Source: JALNZU01 sp964463695 (GTDB lineage: Bacteria; Bacteroidota; Bacteroidia; Bacteroidales; F082). Taken from it: a stretch of DNA of 64,000 nt. The first letter of the stretch is position 1. Every line of letters begins with the position of its first letter. The DNA lies in the NCBI GenBank assembly GCA_964463695.1, contig CAYXCZ010000001.1, positions 186,001 to 250,000 on the forward strand. Direction: 5' to 3'. Under the pieces are notes generated by a model, which had not been told where the DNA came from, did not search any database, and saw only the letters and a list, made by a program, of their open reading frames with translations. The position numbers and the translations under genes were made by a program. Positions 35,528 to 44,216 of this stretch are shown here, piece by piece.

Positions 35528-37387
35528 TTATTTGGCAGCTGCAACTGTATAGGTTAAGTTTGTGATATCAGCTGTTACAACAAAGTTTCCAGCAGTAGCA
35601 GGAGTTACGATGTTTGGAACATCAGCAGCACCTGGAGCGCGATACACCAAAGTACCAGCTTCAGGAGTTCCGGTTGCATAACCATACATTGGTTCCCATG
35701 CACCAAGAGTGGTGATGAATTTGATGTTCAAACCAGCACCAAGGGCTGTGTTGAGGAAATAAACACCATTTCCGGCAGTAAACATCGGCAATGCAGCTGT
35801 GTTATCCCAGCCAGCTGTGCAACCATCACCCAACATATACAAAGGAGCTGCAATGTTGTAGGTAAGGTTATTGGTGTTGATAGTAATTGTGTATATACCA
35901 GCTACATCAGGAGCAGGAATACTTGCAGGATCAGGATCGCTTTCAGTTGCACGGTAAACAAGGTTACCTGTTGTGCTTGTACCAGCAGCATCAGTACCAT
36001 ACATTGGAGCCCATTGACCTAAAGTGGTGATGAACTTGATGTATTTTCCGGCACCATTCAAAGTTGTGGTGATTGAGTAGATACCATCAGCGCCAACCAT
36101 TGGAAGAGCTGCAGCATTGTCCCAACCAGCTAAACTACCATCTCCAAGAATAAACATCTCAGGAGCAGCACCAGCAGGGTTGATAGTGAAGGTATAAAGT
36201 TCGGTAACGGCATTGATTTCCAGCTCCATGTCATAAACACCACCATCCACTTTAGGAATGAAGTTGCCATCAGCATTGGTTTCGAAATCAGCAGCAGCAA
36301 GACCAGCCATTACAACATCATTGTAACCGATGCTCTTTCCGTTCCAGTCTTGTCCCTGACGGATTTTGAAGCCGCCACCAGCTGTGGTTACTTCAACGCC
36401 TGTAAAGTTCCATGTGTAGTTGGTTTCATTGGTAACTGTTGGTTTTTGAATCTGTGTTGTAACATCCCAGTTATGTTGAACACCGTCAACTACAAGACCA
36501 TTACCTACAAGACCCATTTCATAGTCGGTGTAGTTAATCACTTCAAGATCACCTGTTTTGGTTAGTGTAGCTACATAACCTGTACCTAAAGTCCAAACAA
36601 ATTTTGCAGTGTATTTTCCATTCAATTCGTTGGTGATATTGGCTCCACCAGCAACAAGTGCATTTACAGCGCCGCCATAATTGGTGTTCACTTTTACACC
36701 AACAACACCACCACCAAGATCAACTTCACCATCAAGAACAACTTTCCAGCCACCTGAGTAGCGGAATTTGAAGTCAGCTTTTGTCATTACAACATTTGTA
36801 ACTTCAAAAGTCATGGTGTTCAAATCAAATGCGCCAGGAAGGATTTGGGTATCACTGCCCCAGCCACCTGGAGTAGCAGCACCAATAAGTCCCCAGTATT
36901 GAACCGGAACAACAACTATTTTACCTAATTCAGTATCCATTACCACATGGTATAAACCATCAACAGGTACGGTGAATTTGGTAGTATTCTCGGCATAGCT
37001 TCCACGTTGAAAATCAACTTTTGGATCGTCAGCAACGCGGTCGGCTTCACCAACTACAACGAAATCAGCACCTGGTCCATAAGTAGTCTTAGTTGCACCG
37101 GCAACTTTAACAATATTGAAACCGTCAGCACCAGCTTTAACAGCAACAAAAATTTCAAGAAGGCTTGCGCGATCTGTTTGATTTACTTCGTTTCTGGTAG
37201 CTTTAAGAAGACCTTTGGTATCAAAATCAACCAAAGCTGTTCCGGCACCTTTTAAATAGATTCCGTCCTCAACCAATGGTTCCGGATCTGGTTCCGGATC
37301 GTCTTTTTTACAAGAAACAGCAACAAGGCTCACAAGAAGCATGATGCTCATCATTTGAAGTAATTTTTTTAAACTGATTTTTTTCAT
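35528..37387 (-). CDS. SusE/SusF-type outer-membrane glycan-binding lipoprotein
   Basis: A 619-residue surface lipoprotein with lipobox 'VAVSC' (Cys26), followed by an acidic DPEPDPEP linker. Several beta-sandwich modules of the SusE/SusF kind follow. The last two are clear tandem copies of 106 residues (408-513 and 514-619), each with 'LGDG...AGWDN', 'IKFITTLG.W.PMYG', 'G.LVYRA' and 'LTY'. These bind glycan at the cell surface without cleaving it. It is the third gene after susC and susD and ends the operon. The ligand is probably starch or a similar glucan, but this is inference. Confidence 0.85.
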   Translation of the reverse strand: MKKISLKKLLQMMSIMLLVSLVAVSCKKDDPEPDPEPLVEDGIYLKGAGTALVDFDTKGLLKATRNEVNQTDRASLLEIFVAVKAGADGFNIVKVAGATKTTYGPGADFVVVGEADRVADDPKVDFQRGSYAENTTKFTVPVDGLYHVVMDTELGKIVVVPVQYWGLIGAATPGGWGSDTQILPGAFDLNTMTFEVTNVVMTKADFKFRYSGGWKVVLDGEVDLGGGVVGVKVNTNYGGAVNALVAGGANITNELNGKYTAKFVWTLGTGYVATLTKTGDLEVINYTDYEMGLVGNGLVVDGVQHNWDVTTQIQKPTVTNETNYTWNFTGVEVTTAGGGFKIRQGQDWNGKSIGYNDVVMAGLAAADFETNADGNFIPKVDGGVYDMELEINAVTELYTFTINPAGAAPEMFILGDGSLAGWDNAAALPMVGADGIYSITTTLNGAGKYIKFITTLGQWAPMYGTDAAGTSTTGNLVYRATESDPDPASIPAPDVAGIYTITINTNNLTYNIAAPLYMLGDGCTAGWDNTAALPMFTAGNGVYFLNTALGAGLNIKFITTLGAWEPMYGYATGTPEAGTLVYRAPGAADVPNIVTPATAGNFVVTADITNLTYTVAAAK

Positions 37388-37441
37388 AGCGTTTAAATTA
37401 AGATTAGTGAATAAAAGGTTATTTAATTAGTAAGTGAATAA

Positions 37442-38932
37442 TTATTGTATTGCAACAGGTGCATCTGCCAATCTTGGATTAGCGTCAACAGCCCATTGTG
37501 GGATTGGGAATGTGTTTCTATCTGGAGTTGAAGCAGGTTTTTCCCACCATCCCTGGTTGAATTTGCCAAAACGAATCAGATCACCACGACGGTGTGCTTC
37601 CCAGAAAAATTCTCTCCCACGTTCAGCGAGTACATCGTCGAGGGTTGCTCCGCTAAATGGTTCAACTCCGGCACGTTCACGAATTGGATTGATGTATTCA
37701 TCACCGTTTTGTCCTTGTCTGATCATTGCTTCAGCCTTCATCATCAATACATCTGCATAGCGGAATAACGGGAAATCATTGCTCAGATTATCTTTAGCTC
37801 CGTCTTTAATTTCAAACTTCTTCACACGTGCACCTGACATACGAATTTGAACAGCGGAGTAAGTAGCGTCCATATTCAAGGCAGGAATAAATGGATCAAA
37901 GATCAATAGCTCACCACCTGCACCCTGATCCGAAATTTCAGCGCCATCAGCAGTATATTGTTGTCCAACAAGAAAATAACCACTTTTACGTGCGTCATTG
38001 TCTTCATAGGTGTTGTAATGATCAAACATAGCTGCAAATCCATTCCATGGGCCTGCTGTCATATTGTAGGTAAGATTACTGTTGTAATGCAGGGTGCGCA
38101 TATGAAGGTTAAAACCCTGATATTTATCTTCATCGTAAGGGATAACAAAGATATTTTCAGAAGAATTATCGTTGTTGGTAACAAATGGTTTCAATGGATC
38201 AGACTCAAGTGCATATTGACCTAAAAGGATAACACTGTCAGCATACTGCTCAGCCTTAGCCCATTGCGGAGTTCCTGTATAAACTTCGGCATTCAGGTAA
38301 ATTCTGGCTAATACTGAATAAGCAAATCCTTTGGTAACACCTGTTTTGCTTGTACTTGCAGGAATAATTGGAGCTTCGTCTTCAATTTCCTTTACGATTT
38401 TGGCAAAAATATCCTGACGAAAGTTTCTGCTTGGAGTTTCTTCCGCATCCAGATAGCTGGTTACGTAAGGAACGTCTTTGTAATTATCAATCAACAAATA
38501 ATAGTAGTAGGCTCTCAAGACCTTTGCTTTTGCAACAGCGATCTTAACAGGAAGAGCATCACCAAGTGGTATTTGTTCTTCGATAAACTTATTGGCTTCG
38601 ATTACTCCGTTGTAATACCTGCTCCACATGCTGTTTATAGCTTCGGTGTTGTTATCCCATGTATGTTGATGCAGGGAACGCCATTTTCCACCATCATCCC
38701 AGTCGCTTCCGCGGGTTGGGCCACACATTCCATCACCTGTCATTTCGTTGGCAAACCACCAGCCGCTCCAGTCGAGGAAATCGCGCATCGGCGCGTATAT
38801 AGGACTCATTTTCAAAACAGGGTCAGCCACATAGTCGGTTGGGGGAACCCTGTCGTAAAGTTCAGTATCCAGTTTTGTACAGCCAAACTGCAAGGACACT
38901 GAAAGCAATAATAATATTAGTATTTTTTTCAT
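37442..38932 (-). CDS. SusD/RagB-family glycan-binding lipoprotein
   Basis: A 496-residue outer-membrane lipoprotein (signal peptide, Cys18 in 'QFGC') of the SusD family, which caps the SusC transporter and binds glycan. Typical landmarks are 'MWSRYYNGVIEANKFIEEQ', 'AKVLRAYYYYLLIDNYKDVPYV', 'ARIYLNAEVYTGTPQWAKAE' and the C-terminal 'RGREFFWEAHRRGDLIRFGK'. It follows susC by 12 bases and precedes the SusE/F gene by 54. Confidence 0.95.
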   Translation of the reverse strand: MKKILILLLLSVSLQFGCTKLDTELYDRVPPTDYVADPVLKMSPIYAPMRDFLDWSGWWFANEMTGDGMCGPTRGSDWDDGGKWRSLHQHTWDNNTEAINSMWSRYYNGVIEANKFIEEQIPLGDALPVKIAVAKAKVLRAYYYYLLIDNYKDVPYVTSYLDAEETPSRNFRQDIFAKIVKEIEDEAPIIPASTSKTGVTKGFAYSVLARIYLNAEVYTGTPQWAKAEQYADSVILLGQYALESDPLKPFVTNNDNSSENIFVIPYDEDKYQGFNLHMRTLHYNSNLTYNMTAGPWNGFAAMFDHYNTYEDNDARKSGYFLVGQQYTADGAEISDQGAGGELLIFDPFIPALNMDATYSAVQIRMSGARVKKFEIKDGAKDNLSNDFPLFRYADVLMMKAEAMIRQGQNGDEYINPIRERAGVEPFSGATLDDVLAERGREFFWEAHRRGDLIRFGKFNQGWWEKPASTPDRNTFPIPQWAVDANPRLADAPVAIQ

Positions 38933-38944
38933 GACATTTCAATG

Positions 38945-41911
38945 TTAAAGGTTGACATTAACTCCAAAAGTAAAGGTGCGTGTTTTAGGATATACATTGT
39001 ATTGATCCAATCCGAATGAAAGTCCGGAGAATGAAATTTCAGGATCAATTCCGCTGTAATTAGTAATAGTAAGTAGGTTATTTGAGGCAAAATAAACCCT
39101 TATGTTGCGCACTGGTCCAACATTTCTGATGTTGTATCCGAATGTCAGGTTGTCAAGACGTAAAAACGAGCCATCTTCAAGATAATAGCTGCTTAGTTTA
39201 GGATTGTCGCTCAAGCCACGTTCAGCTTCATCCAAAGCTGATTGCAAAACATTGATTTCGGGCAACCAGATTGGGTTTCCAAAGACAAGCTTGGTGGTAT
39301 TGAAAATTTCATACCCATAAACACCACGGACACTTAAACTAAAATCGAAGTTTTTCATGAAGGTGATGTAGTTGGACCATCCAATTTCAAAATCAGGCTG
39401 GGCACTACCTACAACACGACGTTCGGCATCAGCAACATTGCGGGTAACACCACCTGCAGCTGTATGGAAAAGGAATTTACCATCGGCAGACAAACCTGCA
39501 TATTCCGGCATATACCATGTTCCCAATGACTTTCCAGGCTCTACGATCTGTGTCCAGTTCAGGTCACCAACAAGTCCACGACCTGAGAGCCAACCTTCAC
39601 GAAGTTCCGACCAGTTGAATTTATCGTTTGAAAGTGAAATAACTTTTTGCTTGTAGGTTGAGAAAACTATTGAAGTTTTCCAGTCGAAATTTTTGTTCCG
39701 TACAGGGTAGTACTGAATAAACATTTCAAAACCTTTTACTTCAAATTTTCCAACGTTGGCCCAAATGCGGTCAACCGGATATGGAGGAACAGGCACGCTG
39801 TAGTTGCCTAACATATCATAGGTGTTTTTGATAAAATAATCAAACGAACCTGATACTTTGTCATCAAACAATCCCCAGTCTAAACCGATGTTAAGTTCTG
39901 CATTTTCCTCCCATTTAAGGTCAGGATTTGCGTTATGTGCAAATTTAAACAGAATGGCTTCTTCACCTGTTTCAAAGTTAATGGTATTTCCTGAAGCTAC
40001 ATAGTACTCGATGGCATTGTAGTTACCAATCTCTTGATTACCAGTTATCCCATAACCAACGCGAAGTCCTAATGTGTTAAACATTTCAAGATCACTCATA
40101 AAGTCTTCAGCAGCAAGATTCCATTTTAACGATGCAGATGGGAACCATCCCCATTTATTATTTGCTCCAAAACGAGACGATCCGTCGCGGCGAATGGTTG
40201 CAGTGAGGAAGTATTTGGAGTCGTAGCTATAGATACCACGGCCGAAAAATGAAATCAATCTGTTTGATGATTTGTAGGAAGAAATATCGCCGGCGTTAAC
40301 TGTCTGCAGGATGCTTAAGTCGTTGGCCATCGCATAGTTGATAAAAGGTTTTTGGCCCTGTGCCCCAAATCCTGTATTAAAATCTTCCTGGAAAGAGTAC
40401 CCTGCTACAAAATTTACGTTGTTTTTACCAAACTCATTGGTGTAACGTAAAGTTGTTTCCAAAACCCTTGAATCGAAATTTCCATAAGCTCTTCTACCAA
40501 AACCTGATGATGTCCCTAAGCGGATTGTAGAAGGTTCGAAATAAAAACTTTCATAATCATCACGGGTGTAACCAATATTAACGCCAGCAACAAGTCCTTT
40601 ATAAAGCTCCAGATCAGCCTTTAAAAAGCCGAAAAAGCGTTTGGCATCGCGTTCATTTTGAATGTCATCAATTAAAGCAAGTGGATTCCAGTAGTTAAAC
40701 TGACGTTGTGTTTCGTAGTACTTTCCGTCTTCACCATAAACAGGATCTGTTGGATTGCGCTGAAAAGCCTGGTAAAGAACGTCGTTAGGTCCATTGCCGG
40801 AATAGCTGATATAGTCATTCTTTTCGAATGTACCTGATAATCCTGCTGAGATCTTCAACTTGTCATCAAAGGCTGATTGATCAAGATTAATACGTCCGAT
40901 TGTACGTTTCTTTTGTGATCCTTTTATAACTCCACTAAAATCCTGATGCGACAATGAGGCACGGTATGAGCTGTTTTTGTCACCTTTCGCTATAGAGAAG
41001 TTGTAGTTTTGCGAAACGCCAGTTCTGTAAATCTCATCTTGCCAGTCAACGTTTGATCCTCCATCCTGAAAATTCAATCCATTGGCTGTAACGTAATCTC
41101 TTATTTGATCTGCACTTAGCAAGTCAAGACGGTTAGCAACAATATCTGTAGAGAGATAGGTGTTAAAATCGATTGTTGCTTCTTTTACTCCGCCTGTTGA
41201 GCCACGTTTTGTTGTTATGAGGATAACACCGTTAGCACCGCGTGATCCATAAATGGCTGCAGCAGAAGCATCTTTAAGTACGTTCCATGTTTCAATATCC
41301 TCAGGAGCAATTGTTGTGGCATCAACTCCGGGTACACCGTCAACAACAAAAAGTGGAGAGGTGGAAGTTTGGAGTGAGGATGCACCTCTGATTTTGATGT
41401 CAAATCCCGCATTAGGGTCACCACCTTTTTTGGTAACAGATACCCCGGCGATTTTCCCCTGAATTCCTTGAATAGGGTCAGTAAGAACCCCTGCATTCAT
41501 GTCTTTCGAATTAATGCTTGAAACAGCACCGGTTCTGTCGCTCTTTTTTTGAACTCCATAGCCGATAACTACTGTTTCTTCAAGAATAACGGCATCAGCC
41601 TCAAGATCAAAATTGACTGATTGTGTTTGTCCGGCTACGACACTGACAGCTTTGCTGGATGGTAAATAACCAACAAAACTGACCTCAATAGTAACATTCC
41701 CTGCCGGAACGTTATCCAACGTGAACTGCCCGTCAAAATCGGTAGAGGCTCCTGTTAGTGAACCTTTGATCAAAACATTCGCACCGGGCAAGGTTTCACC
41801 CGTGGACTTGTCCTTGACAACCCCTTTGACAGTGCCTGTTTGTCCACTTGCATAGGCTGTAATAAACAACCCCAGCAAAATGGGCAACAACTGCCTAAAA
41901 ATTCTGTTCAT
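38945..41911 (-). CDS. SusC/RagA-family TonB-linked outer-membrane transporter
   Basis: A 988-residue TonB-dependent transporter. It has a signal peptide, then an N-terminal carboxypeptidase-like regulatory domain (~24-100, 'VKGVVKDKSTGETLPGANV'). A TonB-box region 'EETVVIGYGVQKK' follows, then the plug ('IRGASSLQTS', 'PLFVVDGVPG') and a 22-strand barrel ending 'TRTFTFGVNVNL'. It imports oligosaccharides with SusD as lid. Transcription starts from the -7 element at 42000-42007, leaving a leader of about 80 bases. First gene of the operon, divergent from a LacI regulator. Confidence 0.96.
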   Translation of the reverse strand: MNRIFRQLLPILLGLFITAYASGQTGTVKGVVKDKSTGETLPGANVLIKGSLTGASTDFDGQFTLDNVPAGNVTIEVSFVGYLPSSKAVSVVAGQTQSVNFDLEADAVILEETVVIGYGVQKKSDRTGAVSSINSKDMNAGVLTDPIQGIQGKIAGVSVTKKGGDPNAGFDIKIRGASSLQTSTSPLFVVDGVPGVDATTIAPEDIETWNVLKDASAAAIYGSRGANGVILITTKRGSTGGVKEATIDFNTYLSTDIVANRLDLLSADQIRDYVTANGLNFQDGGSNVDWQDEIYRTGVSQNYNFSIAKGDKNSSYRASLSHQDFSGVIKGSQKKRTIGRINLDQSAFDDKLKISAGLSGTFEKNDYISYSGNGPNDVLYQAFQRNPTDPVYGEDGKYYETQRQFNYWNPLALIDDIQNERDAKRFFGFLKADLELYKGLVAGVNIGYTRDDYESFYFEPSTIRLGTSSGFGRRAYGNFDSRVLETTLRYTNEFGKNNVNFVAGYSFQEDFNTGFGAQGQKPFINYAMANDLSILQTVNAGDISSYKSSNRLISFFGRGIYSYDSKYFLTATIRRDGSSRFGANNKWGWFPSASLKWNLAAEDFMSDLEMFNTLGLRVGYGITGNQEIGNYNAIEYYVASGNTINFETGEEAILFKFAHNANPDLKWEENAELNIGLDWGLFDDKVSGSFDYFIKNTYDMLGNYSVPVPPYPVDRIWANVGKFEVKGFEMFIQYYPVRNKNFDWKTSIVFSTYKQKVISLSNDKFNWSELREGWLSGRGLVGDLNWTQIVEPGKSLGTWYMPEYAGLSADGKFLFHTAAGGVTRNVADAERRVVGSAQPDFEIGWSNYITFMKNFDFSLSVRGVYGYEIFNTTKLVFGNPIWLPEINVLQSALDEAERGLSDNPKLSSYYLEDGSFLRLDNLTFGYNIRNVGPVRNIRVYFASNNLLTITNYSGIDPEISFSGLSFGLDQYNVYPKTRTFTFGVNVNL

Positions 41912-41999
41912 AAGCGTTTTACTTTTGTGATTAGTGAATTAGTGATGTAAAAAAAAGAAATATCAGTTGCTTGACATTTCTGTAGATTATTGTTACCAA

Positions 42000-42007
42000 C
42001 AAAGGTA
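42000..42007 (-). promoter_or_regulatory. Promoter -7 element of the susC operon
   Basis: TACCTTTG on the minus strand, 88 bases before the susC ATG. Confidence 0.6.
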
Positions 42008-42060
42008 AAAAACATTTCCTTAATAAATTGTTAATAGTATAACATTCCACTTTTTATGAA

Positions 42061-42074
42061 TGCAAACGATTGAA
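42061..42074. promoter_or_regulatory. Candidate LacI-family operator
   Basis: TGCAAACGATTGAA has the central CG and near-dyad arms of LacI-family sites (perfect would be TGCAAACGTTTGCA). It lies about 55 bases upstream of the susC -7 element and 106 bases before the regulator ATG. Confidence 0.45.
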
Positions 42075-42179
42075 ATAAAAAAAATAATTTTGCAACCAAT
42101 TTTCAAAACCCGTAAATGTTGTATCTTTATCCAATTATTTCAACATTTTCTTGGAACACACACCGGTAATCAGACAAAC

Positions 42180-43190
42180 ATGAAGCGTCAGATCACAATT
42201 AAAGACATTGCTACAAAGCTGGGTTTATCAACCTCAACAGTATCAAGGGCTCTCAAAGATCATCCCGATATTAGCCCTAAAACGCGGACTGCGGTTAAAG
42301 AACTTGCCGGACTACTTGGGTATCGACCCAACCGTATTGCCCTCAACCTGCGCAACAACTCGACACGTACTATTGGGCTTATCATCCCCGAAATTGAACA
42401 TTATTTTTTCTCTGCTATTATCAACGGCATCGAAGAAATCGCATACAAAAACGATTACAGTGTAATGGTTTTTCAATCCAACGAATCATATAAACGTGAG
42501 GTAATCAACACCCAGGCTGTCTTAACAAACAGAGTGGATGGCGTTTTGGTCTCCTTTTCAAAAGAAACCAGCGACTTCTCCCATTTTCAAAAACTAATCG
42601 ATAATGAAATTCCGGTGGTATTCTTCGACAGAACTACTGAGGAATTACCTGCTGATCAAGTCGTTGCTGATGATTACCAAGGCGCATTTATCGCTGTAAA
42701 CCACCTGATAGAAAAAGGTTGTAAAAAAATTGCTCATTTTGCTGCTCCTCAAAATCTGCAGATTGGGAAAAGTCGTTTGTCAGGTTATCACGATGCCCTT
42801 CTCAAACACAACATTCCTTTCCGTCACGATTTGGTTCATCTCGCCGACACCTATGAAACAGCTAAAAAAACTGCTCATGATATTCTTCGTAAGCCTGATG
42901 CTCCGGATGGGTTTTTTGCTGTCAACGATATGTCGGCCATTGCCATCATTAAGGCTGCAAAGGAATTAGGAAAACGTGTGCCCGAAGATGTTAAAGTTGT
43001 TGGCTTTGAAAACAGTAAATCTTCAGCTATAAGTGATCCTGAGCTTACCACAATTGATCAGTTTGGATTCGATTTAGGAAGAGAAGCCTGCATCATGTTG
43101 CTTAAACGATTGAAGGAAGGCGACGATGTTGAATTTAAACCAATCAAAAAGGTTATCAAAACCAAATTGGTTGTCAGAAGCTCAACCTAA
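42180..43190 (+). CDS. LacI-family transcriptional regulator
   Basis: A 336-residue regulator. The N-terminal helix-turn-helix and hinge read 'ITIKDIATKLGLSTSTVSRAL' and 'GYRPNRIALNLR'. The periplasmic-binding-protein-like sensor domain follows from 'TIGLIIPEIEHYFFSAIING', with 'VDGVLVSFSKE' and 'DGFFAVNDMSAI'. It probably senses a sugar from the divergent SusCD system. The ATG at 42180 puts the HTH at residue 3; an in-frame upstream ATG would add 40 unrelated residues. The last 9 bases overlap the convergent next gene. Confidence 0.92.
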   Translation: MKRQITIKDIATKLGLSTSTVSRALKDHPDISPKTRTAVKELAGLLGYRPNRIALNLRNNSTRTIGLIIPEIEHYFFSAIINGIEEIAYKNDYSVMVFQSNESYKREVINTQAVLTNRVDGVLVSFSKETSDFSHFQKLIDNEIPVVFFDRTTEELPADQVVADDYQGAFIAVNHLIEKGCKKIAHFAAPQNLQIGKSRLSGYHDALLKHNIPFRHDLVHLADTYETAKKTAHDILRKPDAPDGFFAVNDMSAIAIIKAAKELGKRVPEDVKVVGFENSKSSAISDPELTTIDQFGFDLGREACIMLLKRLKEGDDVEFKPIKKVIKTKLVVRSST

Positions 43191-43529
43191 ATTGTCAGTT
43201 ATTTCTTCAGAAGGATCCCAAAATCTTTCTTTGAAATTCAATATTTGATCATTTTCAATTATAAACCCTTCATTTTCAAGAAGCTGTTTCATAATTTCAT
43301 GACCTCCAAAATGTGCTTTACCCGTCAGTAATCCGTTTCGGTTCACAACACGGTGAGCAGGAACCGCCTTGTGTGTGCTGTGTGACTGATTCATTGCCCA
43401 TCCCACCATCCGTGATGATCCTTTTGAACCAAGAAAAGCAGCTATTGCACCATAAGAAGTTGCTCTTCCGAAAGGTATAAGAGCAACCACTTCATAAACT
43501 TTCTCAAAAAAACTTTCGGAGCTTTTCAT
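43182..43529 (-). CDS. Alkyltransferase-like protein (MGMT family, no active Cys)
   Basis: A 115-residue member of the O6-methylguanine-DNA methyltransferase family. 'IPFGRATSYGAIA', 'SSRMVGWAMNQ' and the recognition-helix region are present, but the active-site PCHR is 'PAHR' with Ala58 in place of the acceptor Cys. Such ATL proteins bind alkylated guanine without repairing it and hand the lesion to nucleotide excision repair. It overlaps the trmB stop codon by 1 base and the convergent lacI-type gene by 9 bases. Confidence 0.9.
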   Translation of the reverse strand: MKSSESFFEKVYEVVALIPFGRATSYGAIAAFLGSKGSSRMVGWAMNQSHSTHKAVPAHRVVNRNGLLTGKAHFGGHEIMKQLLENEGFIIENDQILNFKERFWDPSEEITDNLG

Positions 43530-44197
43530 TACAACCTGAATCGAATGTATTTGATTGTCAATCCTTGTGCAAGCCAGATCTGCTCGTAATAGGTACGAAT
43601 GCTCTTCACCTCCATTTCATCACTGGTGGCATAAAGATCGGAGGTATGATAAAGCAGCGGGAGTGAAAGCTCTCGAATGACTTCTAATGTATAATCATAT
43701 AAAAGCTGACTATCAGTTTTTAAATGAACCACGCCATCATTCTTTAAAACACGCTTGTATTGCTCAAGAAACATGGGTGAAGTAAGGCGCTTTCTCGTCC
43801 GTGAAATTTGCGGCTGGGGATCAGGGAAGGTTATCCAAATTTCAGAAACCTCTTCTGTTTCAAAAAAATAGTTGATGTGATTGATTTTTGTACGAACAAA
43901 AGCAACATTTTTCAATCCCTTTTCGCGGGCAAGCGTTAAACCTTTCCATAAACGCGCTCCTTTTATATCGAAGCCAATGAAATTTTTATCAGGATATTTT
44001 TCAGCAAGGCCAACCGTATATTCGCCTTTGCCACAACCCAGTTCAACGACGATAGGATTTTCATTCCCAAAAAAACTTTTACTCCATGAGCCTTTGAACT
44101 CAAATGGTAAATTGATCAGCTGTTCGTAATTGTATTGAAAAAGATTTTCAAAAGTCAGGTTTTCTGCAAAACGTTGCAGCTTATTCTTTGATCCCAC
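43529..44197 (-). CDS. trmB: tRNA (guanine-N7-)-methyltransferase
   Basis: A 222-residue SAM-dependent enzyme that makes m7G46 in the tRNA variable loop. 'VVELGCGKGEYTVGLA' is the SAM motif I, 'FIGFDIKGARLWKG' follows, and 'WITFPDPQPQISRTRKRLTSP' is the TrmB signature, with 'HLKTDSQLLYDYT' after it. Directly coupled (TAATG) to the alkyltransferase-like gene. Confidence 0.94.
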   Translation of the reverse strand: MGSKNKLQRFAENLTFENLFQYNYEQLINLPFEFKGSWSKSFFGNENPIVVELGCGKGEYTVGLAEKYPDKNFIGFDIKGARLWKGLTLAREKGLKNVAFVRTKINHINYFFETEEVSEIWITFPDPQPQISRTRKRLTSPMFLEQYKRVLKNDGVVHLKTDSQLLYDYTLEVIRELSLPLLYHTSDLYATSDEMEVKSIRTYYEQIWLAQGLTIKYIRFRL

Positions 44198-44216
44198 ACC
44201 AACAAATATTTTGATT

